A stretch of DNA of 64,000 nucleotides from Geopseudomonas aromaticivorans (GCF_019097855.1 NZ_JAHRGL010000049.1:1-64000), one strand, 5' to 3'. Positions 49,127 to 58,925 are shown, counted from the stretch's first letter. Notes: generated from the sequence alone by a model not told the origin. Made by a program: numbers and translations.

Positions 49127-49316
49127 CGGAATCGCTCGCGGAGGCGGCGTGGCCGGCGACGGACGCCTTGCCCAGGCCAATCTGCACGGATTGTCCTGTT
49201 CAAAGTGCCGTTTTTTCTGGCGCACTGACGTTTAATGGGCAACGTATGGTAATTAAGTCTACCTCCCCGCGTCTCCCATGCCGCCCGCCGGCATGTTGTC
49301 CGAGCTTTCCGCATCG

Positions 49317-51377
49317 ATGAACATCCCTACCTTGAGGGAATGGCTGTATTCGGCCAAAGCGCTGATCGCCGCCTTGCTCGCGCTCTACATCGCCCTCGCG
49401 CTGCCCCTCGACAACCCCTACTGGGCGATGGCGTCGGTGTACGTTGTGTCCCATCCGCTGTCCGGTGCGACCCGCTCCAAGGCGCTGTTCCGCGCCCTCG
49501 GCACCCTGCTCGGCGCCGCCGCCGCGGTGGCCATGGTGCCGCCGTTCGCCCATCAGCCGGTGATGCAGAGCCTGGTCATCTCGCTGTGGGTCGGCGTGCT
49601 GCTGTTCCTCTCGCTGCTCGACCGCAGCCCGCGCAGCTACATCTTCATGCTGGCCGCCTACACCGTGCCGCTGATCGCCCTGCCGCAGGTCGAGCATCCG
49701 GGGGCGATCTTCGACGCGGCCCTGGCGCGCTCCGAGGAAATTCTCCTCGGCATCGCCTGCGCCGCGGTGGTCAACGCCGTGCTGTTCCCCAGCCGCCTCG
49801 CCCCGGTGATCGCCGCGCGCATGGACACCCTGCTCGGCGACGCCCGCGCCTGGATCGCCGACAGCCTGGACCGGCAGCAGTTCGGCGCGGCTGCGCCGCG
49901 CACCCTGCACAAGCTGCTCGGCGACGTGATGGCCCTGGACGGCATGATCATGCAGCTGTCCTACGACAGCGCCAGCCACCTGCCGGCCCGGCATGCCCGC
50001 GAGTTCCGCGCGCGCATGGCCATGCTGCTGCCGCAGCTGAGCTCGCTGCTCGACCCGCTGCACCGTCTGCAGAACGAGCTGGGCCAGCTGCCGGCGGAGC
50101 TCGGCGAACTGCTCGCGCGCCTGGAGAGCTGGCTGCAGAGCGGCGATGCCGAGGGCGGCCGCCAGCTGCGCGAGCACAGCCTGCGTCTGGAGACCTGGCT
50201 CGACGCCAGCCACCCGTCGCAGGCGCTGCTGATCGGCAGCGCCCTGCGCCAGCTGCGCCAGCTGCTGGTGCTCTGGCAGGACTGCCTGAACCTGCGCCAG
50301 AGCTTCGCCGAAGGTCACCCGGAACAGCCGCCGGTCCTGCACTACAAGGTGCGCCAGCTGATCGGCGAGCCGCGCTACTACGACTTCGGCCTGCTGGCCT
50401 TCAGCGCCGCCTCGGTGGGCCTGTCGGTGTTCGTCGCCTGCCTGCTGTGGATCGCCATTGGCTGGGACTACGGCTTCAGCGGCATCTTCCTCGTCGCGGT
50501 GGCCAGCTGCTTCTTCGCCGCGCAGGACAATCCGGCGCCGTTCATCAAGTCGTTCCTCAACTGGACGCTGATCTCCACCGTCGCCGCCGGCGTCTACCTG
50601 TTCGGCCTGCTGCCCAACATCCACGACTTCGGCATGCTGGCCATCGCCCTGTCGCTGCCGCTGCTGCTGGCCGGCACCCTCTCCGGGCGCCCGCAGTTCA
50701 CCGCAGCGGTGATGCTGTTCGCCGTGCAGACGATCTCCACCATCACCATCCAGGAAACCTACAAGGCCAACTTCCCGCTGTTCGCCGATGTTGCCCTGAG
50801 CAACATCCTCGGCCTGGTCTACGCCGTCGTCTGGACCCGGGTGAGCAAACCCTTCGGCGCCGAGTGGGCCGCGCGGCGCCTGGCGCGCTCGACCTGGCGC
50901 GACCTCGCCGACCTGGCGCGCAGCGAGCGCGAGCACGACCATGACCGCGTCGCCGCGCGCATGCTCGACCGCATCAACCAGCTGGTGCCGCGCCTAACCC
51001 TGGTCAGCGACCCGCGCCTGGCGCTGACCGACCTCACCCGCGACCTGCGCGTGTGCTTCCGCCTGCTCGACCTGCAGCGCAGCCTGCCCGTCGCCATCCG
51101 CCGCCAGGTGAGCCCGGTGCTGCAGGAGGTGCACGACTACTTCCAGGCCTGCGCCGACGCCCGCCACCAGCTGCCGCCGTCCGAACGCCTGCGCGATCAG
51201 CTGGACGCCAGCCTGGCGGCACTGCTGGCGCTGCCCGGCGGCGCGGCGCACAAGAGCGCCGAGGCGCTGGCCGGCCTGCACATGGCGCTGTTCCCCGAGC
51301 AGCCGCGCCGGCCCGCCGCCGACGCCGAAGCCGACGCGCCACTCCTTGCCCCCGCCCTTGCTGGAAAGCCCGCATGA
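49317..51377 (+). CDS. FUSC family inner membrane transporter, AaeB-like (operon 2)
   Basis: The protein has 686 residues from ATG 49317. Two earlier in-frame ATGs (49278, 49293) are possible but add residues absent from the family. The N-terminal membrane block starts LREWLYSAKALIAALLALYIALALPLDNPYWAMASVYVVSHPLSGATRSKA, a family hallmark; a second block lies at about 360-500. It shares layout but low sequence identity with the operon 1 transporter. The stop overlaps the next start (ATGA). Confidence 0.9.
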   Translation: MNIPTLREWLYSAKALIAALLALYIALALPLDNPYWAMASVYVVSHPLSGATRSKALFRALGTLLGAAAAVAMVPPFAHQPVMQSLVISLWVGVLLFLSLLDRSPRSYIFMLAAYTVPLIALPQVEHPGAIFDAALARSEEILLGIACAAVVNAVLFPSRLAPVIAARMDTLLGDARAWIADSLDRQQFGAAAPRTLHKLLGDVMALDGMIMQLSYDSASHLPARHAREFRARMAMLLPQLSSLLDPLHRLQNELGQLPAELGELLARLESWLQSGDAEGGRQLREHSLRLETWLDASHPSQALLIGSALRQLRQLLVLWQDCLNLRQSFAEGHPEQPPVLHYKVRQLIGEPRYYDFGLLAFSAASVGLSVFVACLLWIAIGWDYGFSGIFLVAVASCFFAAQDNPAPFIKSFLNWTLISTVAAGVYLFGLLPNIHDFGMLAIALSLPLLLAGTLSGRPQFTAAVMLFAVQTISTITIQETYKANFPLFADVALSNILGLVYAVVWTRVSKPFGAEWAARRLARSTWRDLADLARSEREHDHDRVAARMLDRINQLVPRLTLVSDPRLALTDLTRDLRVCFRLLDLQRSLPVAIRRQVSPVLQEVHDYFQACADARHQLPPSERLRDQLDASLAALLALPGGAAHKSAEALAGLHMALFPEQPRRPAADAEADAPLLAPALAGKPA

Positions 51378-51577
51378 ACGGACATTTCGATATCTACGGC
51401 GTCTACGTGCCGACCCTGCTGCTGCTGCTGCTGGGCGCCTACGTGGTGAAGAGCCTGCTGCACAACGTGCTGCTGCGCATCGGCTTCTACCGCTTCGTCT
51501 GGCACCCGCCGCTGTTCAACCTGGCCCTGTATCTGATGGTACTCGGCGCCCTGTTCACCCTCGTACCCGGACTCTGA
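51374..51577 (+). CDS. DUF1656 small membrane protein, AaeX-like (operon 2)
   Basis: The protein has 67 residues with two transmembrane helices (LLLLLLGAYVVKSLLHNVL and LFNLALYLMVLGALFTLV) and the motif FDIYGVYVPTLLL that parallels the start of the operon 1 copy. It overlaps the FUSC gene by 4 nt and is followed after 2 nt by the adaptor gene. Confidence 0.9.
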   Translation: MNGHFDIYGVYVPTLLLLLLGAYVVKSLLHNVLLRIGFYRFVWHPPLFNLALYLMVLGALFTLVPGL

Positions 51578-51579
51578 TC

Positions 51580-52503
51580 GTGAAGAAGTGGCTCCCCACC
51601 CTGGGCTCCGTGCTCCTGACCCTCTCGGCCGTGGCCGTCGGCATCGTCGTCAGCCTGCATCTCTGGGACTACTACATGAAGGAACCCTGGACCCGCGACG
51701 GCCGCGTGCACGCCGACATCATCCAGGTCGCCCCGGACGTCTCCGGGCTGGTCACCGAACTGCGGGTGCGCGACAACGACAAGGTCAGCCGCGGCCAGCC
51801 GCTGTTCGTCATCGACCGCGCGCGCTTCGAGCTGGCGGTGCAGAAGGCCGAGGCGACGGTCAAGGAACGCCGCGCCCAGCTGGAACAGGCGCGCCGCGAA
51901 GCCAAGCGTAACAAGGTGCTCAAGGACCTGATCGCCGCGGAAACCGTCGAGGAAGGCGACACCCGCGTGCAGCAGAGCGAGGCCGCGCTGGCCGACGCTG
52001 AGTCCGCCCTCGGCGTCGCCCGTCTCGACCTCAAGCGCACCGAGGTGCTCAGCCCGGTGGACGGCTACCTCAGCGACCGCACCATGCGCGTCGGCGACTA
52101 CGTGAAGACCGGCGTGCCGGTGCTGTCGATCGTCGACACCGGCTCGCTGCGCGTGGAAGGCTACTTCGAGGAAACCAAGCTGCACGCCATCGACATCGGC
52201 CAGCCGGTAGACATCAAGCTGATGGGCGAGCGCGAACACCTGCGCGGCCACGTACAGAGCATCGCCGCCGGCATCGAGGACCGCGACCGCAACCGCGGCG
52301 AAAGCATGCTCCCGGACATCGACCCGAGCTTCAACTGGGTGCGCCTGGCCCAGCGCATTCCGGTGCGGGTGGCCATCGACGAGGCGCCCGTCGACATCCG
52401 CCTGGTGGTCGGCCGCACCGCCACCCTCACCGTGCAACCGTGGCCCGCCGGCCAGGCGCCGGCCGCCGCGGCCCAGGGCCCGCGCGAGCAGGCCGCGCAA
52501 TGA
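51580..52503 (+). CDS. HlyD family efflux adaptor, AaeA/EmrA-like (operon 2)
   Basis: This is an adaptor of 307 residues with GTG start 51580, 2 nt after the DUF1656 stop. The anchor helix (about 6-26) is followed by KEPWTRDGRVHADIIQVAPDVSGLV, a coiled-coil hairpin, and DPSFNWVRLAQRIPVRVAIDE. It is homologous to the operon 1 adaptor, with the same two signatures. The stop overlaps the outer membrane factor start (ATGA). Confidence 0.9.
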   Translation: MKKWLPTLGSVLLTLSAVAVGIVVSLHLWDYYMKEPWTRDGRVHADIIQVAPDVSGLVTELRVRDNDKVSRGQPLFVIDRARFELAVQKAEATVKERRAQLEQARREAKRNKVLKDLIAAETVEEGDTRVQQSEAALADAESALGVARLDLKRTEVLSPVDGYLSDRTMRVGDYVKTGVPVLSIVDTGSLRVEGYFEETKLHAIDIGQPVDIKLMGEREHLRGHVQSIAAGIEDRDRNRGESMLPDIDPSFNWVRLAQRIPVRVAIDEAPVDIRLVVGRTATLTVQPWPAGQAPAAAAQGPREQAAQ

Positions 52504-53963
52504 GCGCGCGCGCCCGCCTCGCCCTCGGCGCCCTGGCCCTGGCGCTCGGCGGCTGCACCATGGTCGGCCCGGACTACCACTTGCCCAAGTGGGCGGTGTT
52601 CAACCAGCCGCAGGCCCAGGCCCCCTTCGATGCGCAGGCCAATCCCAAGGTCAGCCAGGCCGCGCTGCCCGCCGACTGGTGGCAGCTGTACCACGAGCCG
52701 CTGCTCGACCATCTGGTGCAGGAAGCCCTGGCCAAGAACACCGACGTGCGCCTGGCCTACCACAACCTGCGCCGCGCCTACGAAAGCTACCAGATGGCGC
52801 ACCACGCCAACGAGGTGGAGTTCGGCGGCAAGGCCGCCAGCGGCCGCGGCCAGGTCAGCAGCGAGGCCCTCGGCGAGCACGAACAGCTCCCGGTGATGAA
52901 CCTCAGCAGCGCGGTGGTCGGCATCGGCTATCAGGTCGACCTGTTCGGCAAGCTCAAGCGCGCCGCCGAAGCCGCCGGCGCCGGTGCCGAAGCCAGCCAG
53001 GCGGCGCTGGACGCCGCGCGCATCAGCGTGGTCGCCCAGGTGGTGGGCAGCTACATGGACTCCTGCCATGCCAGCGAAGAGCTGGAGATCGCCGAACACT
53101 CGCTGAATATCCAGGAACGCCAGCTCGAGGTGGCCCAGCGCCTGCTCGCCGGCGGGCGCGGCAACGAGATCGACGTGGCCCGCGCCCAGGCGCAGACCGA
53201 GGCCCTGCGCGCCCAGCTGCCGCCCTACGAGGCGAAGAAGGCCAGCGCGCTGTATGCGCTGGCCGCCCTGCTCGGCCGCACCCCCGGCGATCTGCCGGCC
53301 GGCGTCGCCGCCTGCAAGCACGCGCCACAGCTGGCCGCCGCCCTGCCGACCGGCGACGGCGCCGCGCTGCTCAAGCGCCGCCCGGACATCCGCGCCGCCG
53401 AACGCGAGCTGGCCGCGGCCACCGCAGAGATCGGCGTGGCCACCGCCGCGCTGTACCCGGAGATCAGCCTCGGCGCCAACTTCGGCTACACGGGGATGAC
53501 CGAGCACATGGGCAGCGCCATCACCCGCGAATGGGCGCTGATGCCGAGCATCTCCTGGCACATCCCGACCAAAGTCGACCATGCGCGCATCCGCGCCACC
53601 GAGGCCGGCGCCGACGCCGCCCTGGCGCGCTTCGACGGCGTGGTGCTGGCCGCCCTGCGCGAGACCCAGACCCTGCTCAGCCACTACGCGCACAACCTCA
53701 AGCGCAGCCAGTCGCTGCGCCAGGCTCGCGACGCGGCGCGCGCCGGGGCCGAGTACAACCGCCGGCTGTACCGCGAAGGGCGCATGCCCTACCTCGACAG
53801 CCTCGACGCCGACCGCACTCTGGCCGAGGCCGAGGCGGCGCTGGCCGCGGCGCAGGCGCAGCTGTCGACCGACCAGGTCAACCTGTTCCTCAGCCTCGGC
53901 GGCGGCTGGGAAAACGCTCGCGACAGCGCCGGCCAGGAGCCGCGGCCGGCGGCCAAGCACTGA
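52500..53963 (+). CDS. NodT family outer membrane efflux lipoprotein (operon 2)
   Basis: This is a channel of 487 residues with a lipoprotein signal (ALALALGGC, lipobox Cys near 19) followed by MVGPDYHLP, the usual mature start. Two outer-membrane-factor repeats are recognisable (GYQVDLFGKLKRAAEAA, LLKRRPDIRAAERELAAATAEIGVATAALYPEI). It is the last gene of operon 2, and a palindromic terminator follows at once. Confidence 0.92.
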   Translation: MSARARLALGALALALGGCTMVGPDYHLPKWAVFNQPQAQAPFDAQANPKVSQAALPADWWQLYHEPLLDHLVQEALAKNTDVRLAYHNLRRAYESYQMAHHANEVEFGGKAASGRGQVSSEALGEHEQLPVMNLSSAVVGIGYQVDLFGKLKRAAEAAGAGAEASQAALDAARISVVAQVVGSYMDSCHASEELEIAEHSLNIQERQLEVAQRLLAGGRGNEIDVARAQAQTEALRAQLPPYEAKKASALYALAALLGRTPGDLPAGVAACKHAPQLAAALPTGDGAALLKRRPDIRAAERELAAATAEIGVATAALYPEISLGANFGYTGMTEHMGSAITREWALMPSISWHIPTKVDHARIRATEAGADAALARFDGVVLAALRETQTLLSHYAHNLKRSQSLRQARDAARAGAEYNRRLYREGRMPYLDSLDADRTLAEAEAALAAAQAQLSTDQVNLFLSLGGGWENARDSAGQEPRPAAKH

Positions 53964-53965
53964 GT

Positions 53966-53989
53966 GCCGCCGCGCTGCAGCGCGGCGGC
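53966..53989. terminator. Bidirectional hairpin between operon 2 and the downstream minus-strand gene
   Basis: GCCGCCGCGC (53966-53975) and GCGCGGCGGC (53980-53989) form a perfect 10-bp stem with loop TGCA between two convergent genes 32 bp apart. Confidence 0.65.
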
Positions 53990-53995
53990 GGGCGA

Positions 53996-54478
53996 TCAGA
54001 ACAGCGGTTCGTCGTCGCGAATCAGCACGCACTGGCGGCCGTGGTCGTCCTCGTGGCAGTCCTGCACGTAGAACATCGCCACCTCACCGCTGGCCAGGGT
54101 CGCCGCCACGTAGTCGCCGATCTCCGCTGCGAAGTAGCCGCGCGCGGCCGGCGCAGCCTCGCACTCGATCAGCGCGGTGACGAACAGCTCGGGATCGGCA
54201 TCGTCGAAGAACTCGGCGCACTCCAGCTCGCTCCACTCCGCCGGCACCTGGAACGGCCCGGTGAACAGGATGCGGGCATCGCCCAGATCCTCCTCCTCGG
54301 CGTCCGGGTCGTTGTCGTCCGGCCGGTACACCGTGCAGTCCTGAGCGTCCGCGCTGCCCAGCACCGCCAGCCGGGCCGCCAGGCGCCGCTCGGGGTCCAG
54401 CCCCTCGGCCGTGCACATCTGCACCCACACCGCGTCGAGGGCGGATTCCTGATCGTTTTGCTTCACGTGAATCTCCAT
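53996..54478 (-). CDS. Acidic protein of unknown function
   Basis: This is a strongly acidic protein of 160 residues from ATG 54478 (an alternative ATG two codons earlier is equally possible). It has no signal peptide or membrane segment. Visible features are VYRPDDNDPDAEEEDLGDARILFTGPF and the C-terminal FYVQDCHEDDHGRQCVLIRDDEPLF. No family was recognised. It converges with efflux operon 2. Confidence 0.7.
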   Translation of the reverse strand: MEIHVKQNDQESALDAVWVQMCTAEGLDPERRLAARLAVLGSADAQDCTVYRPDDNDPDAEEEDLGDARILFTGPFQVPAEWSELECAEFFDDADPELFVTALIECEAAPAARGYFAAEIGDYVAATLASGEVAMFYVQDCHEDDHGRQCVLIRDDEPLF

Positions 54479-54592
54479 GGTCATGACTGCCGCTGGCAGC
54501 AGCGGGTTCGTCCGCACTATGCGGCCAACAAGGTTACCGATTATCGCGGATAGCGCCGTGCCCGCGCCGAGCGGCTGAGCGGCGCAGGCGGC

Positions 54593-54835
<243 letters not shown>

Positions 54836-54939
54836 GCTCTACCTCGGCAAGCGCGCCCAGCGGCGACGGGCGGCCAGGCACCGAACGCGGCAGTCTATCC
54901 GATCGGAGCGAGCGCAGCCGCCCGGCGGCGCGCGCCTGG

Positions 54940-55842
54940 CTACTTCTGCACCGCGGCACTGGCGGGCTCGGCGACCTCGTGCCAGCTGCTGTCCGGATCG
55001 AAAGCGCTCATCGCCAGGGCCTGCTGCTCGCTGTCCGCGCCCATGTCCTTCTCGAACACCAGTCCATCGTGGCTGATCATGAAGCTCATCACCCCGCTGT
55101 CGGCATACCTGGCCGGCCAGGCGATCAGGGCGAAGCCGCGGCTCATGTTGGCGCCGAGCATGTAGGCGTAGGCACCGCCCGGCGCCGACGGTCCCTGGGC
55201 CTGGAGGATGCGGTAGTGGTAGCCATGCCACTCGCCGTCCGGCAGCTCGTCACCGAACAGCGGGCCGAGCGGGCTTTGCGCGATGCCCGGCTCGTCGGGC
55301 CAGTACAACCCGTCGTACTGGCCGTCGCTGCTCATGAACTTCTGCGCGTACTCGAGCACGCCGTCGCCGTCGCGGTCGACCTCGGCGTAGTCCATCTGCG
55401 CGTCGTGGTAGGCGCGCACCGCCTGCATGGTGGCCAGCTCGTTGCGGCCGATGCGCCGCGCGCGGATCTCCTCGCCGCCGGCCTTGGTATCGAAGACCCA
55501 ACCGTCCTTGCCCTGGATCAGCGGCAGGGGGAAGGTCAGGGGGGCGTTGCCGACCACCAGACTCGCCCGCCCCTGCCCCGCCGGCTCGATAACACGCTTC
55601 TCCCGATAGAGGGCGAGGAAGGCGTCGACATCCTTGCGCTCGATGTCGTTGGTGGGAATCCAGGTTTGCCAGTCGTCGCCGAGCAGCGCGGCCAGGCGCA
55701 CGGGATCCCCTTTCTCGGTGCCCAACGCACCGATCAGCGCCTCTACGGCGGCATCCGGGGTGGGATAGGCCTGCTGGGCGCGCGCGTCCAGCGTCAGCAG
55801 GGCCAGCAGCAACGGCAGGACAATACGCAATGCGGCATTCAT
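54940..55842 (-). CDS. DUF2950 family exported protein
   Basis: The protein has 300 residues from ATG 55842 with AAGGAGG upstream. A signal peptide (about 1-22, ending DARAQQ) precedes the DUF2950 domain: LIQGKDGWVFDTKAGGEEIRARRIGRNELATMQAVRAYHDAQMDYAE, then GYHYRILQAQG and MSFMISHDGLVFEKDMG. Its function is unknown. It starts 13 nt after the DUF3300 gene. The two families often occur side by side, suggesting a shared envelope task. Confidence 0.9.
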   Translation of the reverse strand: MNAALRIVLPLLLALLTLDARAQQAYPTPDAAVEALIGALGTEKGDPVRLAALLGDDWQTWIPTNDIERKDVDAFLALYREKRVIEPAGQGRASLVVGNAPLTFPLPLIQGKDGWVFDTKAGGEEIRARRIGRNELATMQAVRAYHDAQMDYAEVDRDGDGVLEYAQKFMSSDGQYDGLYWPDEPGIAQSPLGPLFGDELPDGEWHGYHYRILQAQGPSAPGGAYAYMLGANMSRGFALIAWPARYADSGVMSFMISHDGLVFEKDMGADSEQQALAMSAFDPDSSWHEVAEPASAAVQK

Positions 55843-55855
55843 GACGAGCCTCCTT

Positions 55856-57442
55856 TCAGCGCCCACGGGCGCCGCCACGGGCGCCACCCCGTGAAGACGA
55901 TGGAACCGAGCGTTGTACCGACCGACCGCTGCTGCGTTCTGCCTGCGGCCGACTGGCCGAGACGCGACTGGTCTGGCCGCGGCTGGCGGATACCTGCGAG
56001 CGCGCGGGATTGCGCGCATCGGCGAAGGCGTTGTTGCGCGTCCCCTGCCCGCTGGAATACTGCTGCCGCGCCTGCTGGCGCGCCTGCGGACTGCTTTGCG
56101 TGCGCTGGCGCGGCTGGGCGCTGGCCTGGGGTCGCTGGCCGATCCGCTCGGGCTGGTTGCGCATCTCGCGATCCGCGACCTGGGCCCGCTCACGCGCCTC
56201 GCGGTTGCTGGTGGCCGGCGCCTCGATGCCGCGCTCGCCCAGTGCTTGGCGGGCACCCTCGCGCTCGGCGCTCTGCGCCCGTTCGCGCGCTTCGCGATTG
56301 CTGGTAGCCGGCGCGTCGAGGCCGCGCTGGCTCAGGGCCTGGCTGGCCCGCTCGCGGTCGGCGGTGCGCGCCGGCTCGCGACCGCGCAGGGCGTCGCGCT
56401 GCTCGCTGCCGGGCAGGCGCTGGCCGTACTGCTCGCGGCTGGCGCGGTCGCGATAGGGCACGCCGTCGCGGTTGGCCGCATTGTGCTGCCACTTGTTCTG
56501 ACTGGCGTCGATCTTCCGGTTGCTGTTGATGTTGTTGTAGTGGTTGACGTCGATGTCGACGTCGCCGCCTCCCCAGTCGCAGTCGCCCCACAGCGAGTCG
56601 ACAATCGCCACCCCCGCGGCGAAGCCCAGCCCGGCGACCAGCGCGGAGCCGAAGTAGTAGCCCGGCGGCGGCGGGTAGTACGCCGGCGGATAGGACGGGT
56701 TGGGCCAGGTGCCGTAGACCTCGCTGGGGTTGTAGCTGGGCACGTAGACCACCTGCGGATCGGCCGGCTCGATGATGATGGTCTGCTCGGCAGGCGGTGC
56801 CTGCACCACCGTGGTGGTGCTGGACGGCGCCTCCGTCTGCACGACGGTGGTGGGGCCGCCCGACGCCGCCTGCACGGTGACGCGCTGCTGCTCGTTGGAC
56901 TCGAGGTGGCCGGCGGCCTGGGCCTGGCGGCGCAGGCGCTGCACCGAATCCATCAGGTCGTCGGGCTGGGCGAGAAAGGCATCGCCGACCCGCTGTACCC
57001 ACGCCGGGTCCTGGCCGAGGGTGACCAGCACCGCCGGGAAGGCGACCAGCGACTGCACGCTCGGGTCCCAGGGCTGCTCGGCGACCTGGCGCACGGCGGC
57101 GTCGCCGTTGGCCTGCGGATTCGCCTTGGACCAGGCCACGGCGTCGGCGACATCGCCCGGGTAGGTCGAGGCCATCAGCACCTGGGCCAGCAGGGAGTCG
57201 GGATACAGGGCGATCGGCGCCATCATCTGGTCCAACTCTTCGGCACGGAACACCGCCTTGACCGACGCCGGCGCAGCGGTGGGGGGCGCCGCGGGCACGG
57301 GCACAGCAGACGCGGCTGCCGGTGCCGGGGCGGGCGGCGCCACCGCCGGGGCATTCTGGGCTGAGGGGGCATCCTTGTCCGGGCAGCCGACCAGGGCCAT
57401 CACGGCGAGCAGGACGGCGCTGAAACGACGATCGATACGCAT
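55856..57442 (-). CDS. DUF3300 family lipoprotein-like protein with repeat-rich C-terminus
   Basis: The protein has 528 residues from ATG 57442 (AAGGAG 9 nt upstream). A lipoprotein-like signal (AVMALVGC) is followed by a Pro/Ala linker. The DUF3300 domain runs about 65-330: LDQMMAPIALYPDSLLAQVLMASTYPGDV, then VVYVPSYNPSEVYGTWPNPSYPP. The C-terminal 200 residues are Arg/Gln/Ser-rich and include two tandem units with DAPATSNREARERAQ and EAPATSNREARERAQ. It is the first gene of an operon with the DUF2950 gene. The function is unknown. Confidence 0.9.
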   Translation of the reverse strand: MRIDRRFSAVLLAVMALVGCPDKDAPSAQNAPAVAPPAPAPAAASAVPVPAAPPTAAPASVKAVFRAEELDQMMAPIALYPDSLLAQVLMASTYPGDVADAVAWSKANPQANGDAAVRQVAEQPWDPSVQSLVAFPAVLVTLGQDPAWVQRVGDAFLAQPDDLMDSVQRLRRQAQAAGHLESNEQQRVTVQAASGGPTTVVQTEAPSSTTTVVQAPPAEQTIIIEPADPQVVYVPSYNPSEVYGTWPNPSYPPAYYPPPPGYYFGSALVAGLGFAAGVAIVDSLWGDCDWGGGDVDIDVNHYNNINSNRKIDASQNKWQHNAANRDGVPYRDRASREQYGQRLPGSEQRDALRGREPARTADRERASQALSQRGLDAPATSNREARERAQSAEREGARQALGERGIEAPATSNREARERAQVADREMRNQPERIGQRPQASAQPRQRTQSSPQARQQARQQYSSGQGTRNNAFADARNPARSQVSASRGQTSRVSASRPQAERSSGRSVQRSVPSSSRGGARGGARGR

Positions 57443-57748
57443 GGCCCTTCTCCTTGGGAAGAAAAGCGGGGCGAAATGCTTTAGACATGGCACGCCGCCA
57501 TCCGTGCAACGGGTAGCGGCCCAGAAAAGCATAGGCGCTGCGCGGGGAGGCGCCGGAAGAGCCGACCGGGTGCAACGGGCTTGCGTAGCAGACGGCAGGG
57601 CCGTTGGCAGGACCGGGCCAGTCCGCAAGCACGCCAGCCGGCAAATGGCCGGCGCGGGGATCGGACGGGGGATGAAGCACCGCGCAGTGTCGGTAGCGGC
57701 AGGCCCTCAGCGGTGCGCGGGAGCGATAGTCGCGTGGCGGGGAGGGAA
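57443..57748. other. Gene-free interval upstream of the DUF3300 gene
   Basis: This stretch of about 306 bp lies between two minus-strand genes. I see no supported coding region, strong hairpin or recognised operator in it. It presumably holds the promoter of the DUF3300-DUF2950 operon near its left end. Confidence 0.5.
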
Positions 57749-58018
57749 TCAGCCGCGCAGCGGGCCGGCGTAGCGGGCCTGGGTGTATTTCTCGATGAGC
57801 TGCGCTTCGCTCAGCATCGGCGCCGCCGGACGGATGCCGCTGAGTTCGCTGAGGCGCTCGCCCAGGGCGCGGGTTTCATCGACCGACGATGCCACGCAGG
57901 CCTCCAGCATGCGATCCACCGCGCCCTCCTGGCTGATGCGGATATCCACGGCCTGCTCCTCTCGCAGCCGACGGCGGACCTTCTGCATGCAATCGAGTAC
58001 TTCTCTGGTGAATTCCAT
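57749..58018 (-). CDS. Small helical protein of unknown function
   Basis: The protein has 89 residues from ATG 58018 with GAGGGG 7 nt upstream. It is predicted largely helical (MEFTREVLDCMQKVRRRLREEQ) and ends with MLSEAQLIEKYTQARYAGPLRG. It has no signal or membrane segment. The good ribosome-binding site and codon use support a real gene; no family was recognised. Confidence 0.65.
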   Translation of the reverse strand: MEFTREVLDCMQKVRRRLREEQAVDIRISQEGAVDRMLEACVASSVDETRALGERLSELSGIRPAAPMLSEAQLIEKYTQARYAGPLRG

Positions 58019-58244
58019 CTGCATCCCCTCTGTTGTTGCCACCTCAGGCGTCGGCAAGGCTAAAGCAAAGCCCGTACCAGCCCTCCACAGCCCGCTCGGT
58101 GCGGCCTGTGGAGGGCATTCCAGAGCGGCCCGCGGGCAGCATCGGTGCGCCATGCACCGGATCGGCGCACCCCGGCGCACCGAAAACGATCTGCGCGTTC
58201 GCGCCGCCAGGAGCGGATCGGCCATAGCCCCGCATGCGGGCAGC

Positions 58245-58633
58245 ACTCGAGCTCGGCGCGGGTCCTGGCCAGCGCGGCCTCATGCTCCAGGGCGAGCTGC
58301 TCGGCCCTCTGCTGGTTGCTCTCCAGCGGCTGGCGGCTGTCGCCCAGCTCGGCGCGCAACGGCTCGGTCTGCTCGCGCAGCGGGGCGCTGGGGTCGGCGG
58401 GAGTAATGAAGGGGGCCGGGCTTGAAGGCGCTGCCGTCCTTGCCGAACGACTGCTGATACCCGATGGCCAGGGCGCGGGCGACCTTGATTCCGTCCAGCG
58501 TCTCGCCGAGCTGACGCAGCTTGATCGGCGTGGCGTTGGCATCGCTGGCGAATACCCGCTCGGCTGTGCGGGCGAGCGGGAAGAACACCGGGTCGCGCTC
58601 CTTGAGGACGGCGAAGTTACTGCTTTCGGCCAT
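58245..58633 (-). pseudogene. Remnant of a type I restriction enzyme R subunit (hsdR)
   Basis: The frame from ATG 58633 begins MAESSNFAVLKERDPVFF and KLRQLGETL, the usual N-terminus of HsdR. It then jumps directly to ARALAIGYQQSFGKDGSAFKPGP, so about 60 codons appear deleted. At a C-run near 58415 the frame shifts, and the next family segment (FITPADPSAPLREQTEPLRAEL, coiled coil) continues in another frame to about 58245. Helicase and nuclease domains are absent. No hsdM or hsdS is seen nearby. Confidence 0.7.
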
Positions 58634-58925
58634 GTTCCATCCCTTGAAGATCGTCCCCCCCGGATCGGCTGTGCGGTGGGCAAGATGATGCCAGCCCAAG
58701 GATGCTACGGATACTTGACGGACTACGGCTCGGCGGGCGGCAGAATGGTGCGCGCGATGCCGTCCGGGATGCCTAGACCTCTACCAGCCGTGACAGTGCG
58801 CGCAAAGTCCCAGACGCATACCGAGAGACAGATCACGCCCGCGGCAAGGCCGGGGTCGGACGCTGCCCCTGCCGGCATGCGACAATCGCCCCCTCGCTTG
58901 CAGATCAATACAGTGAAATACCGAC

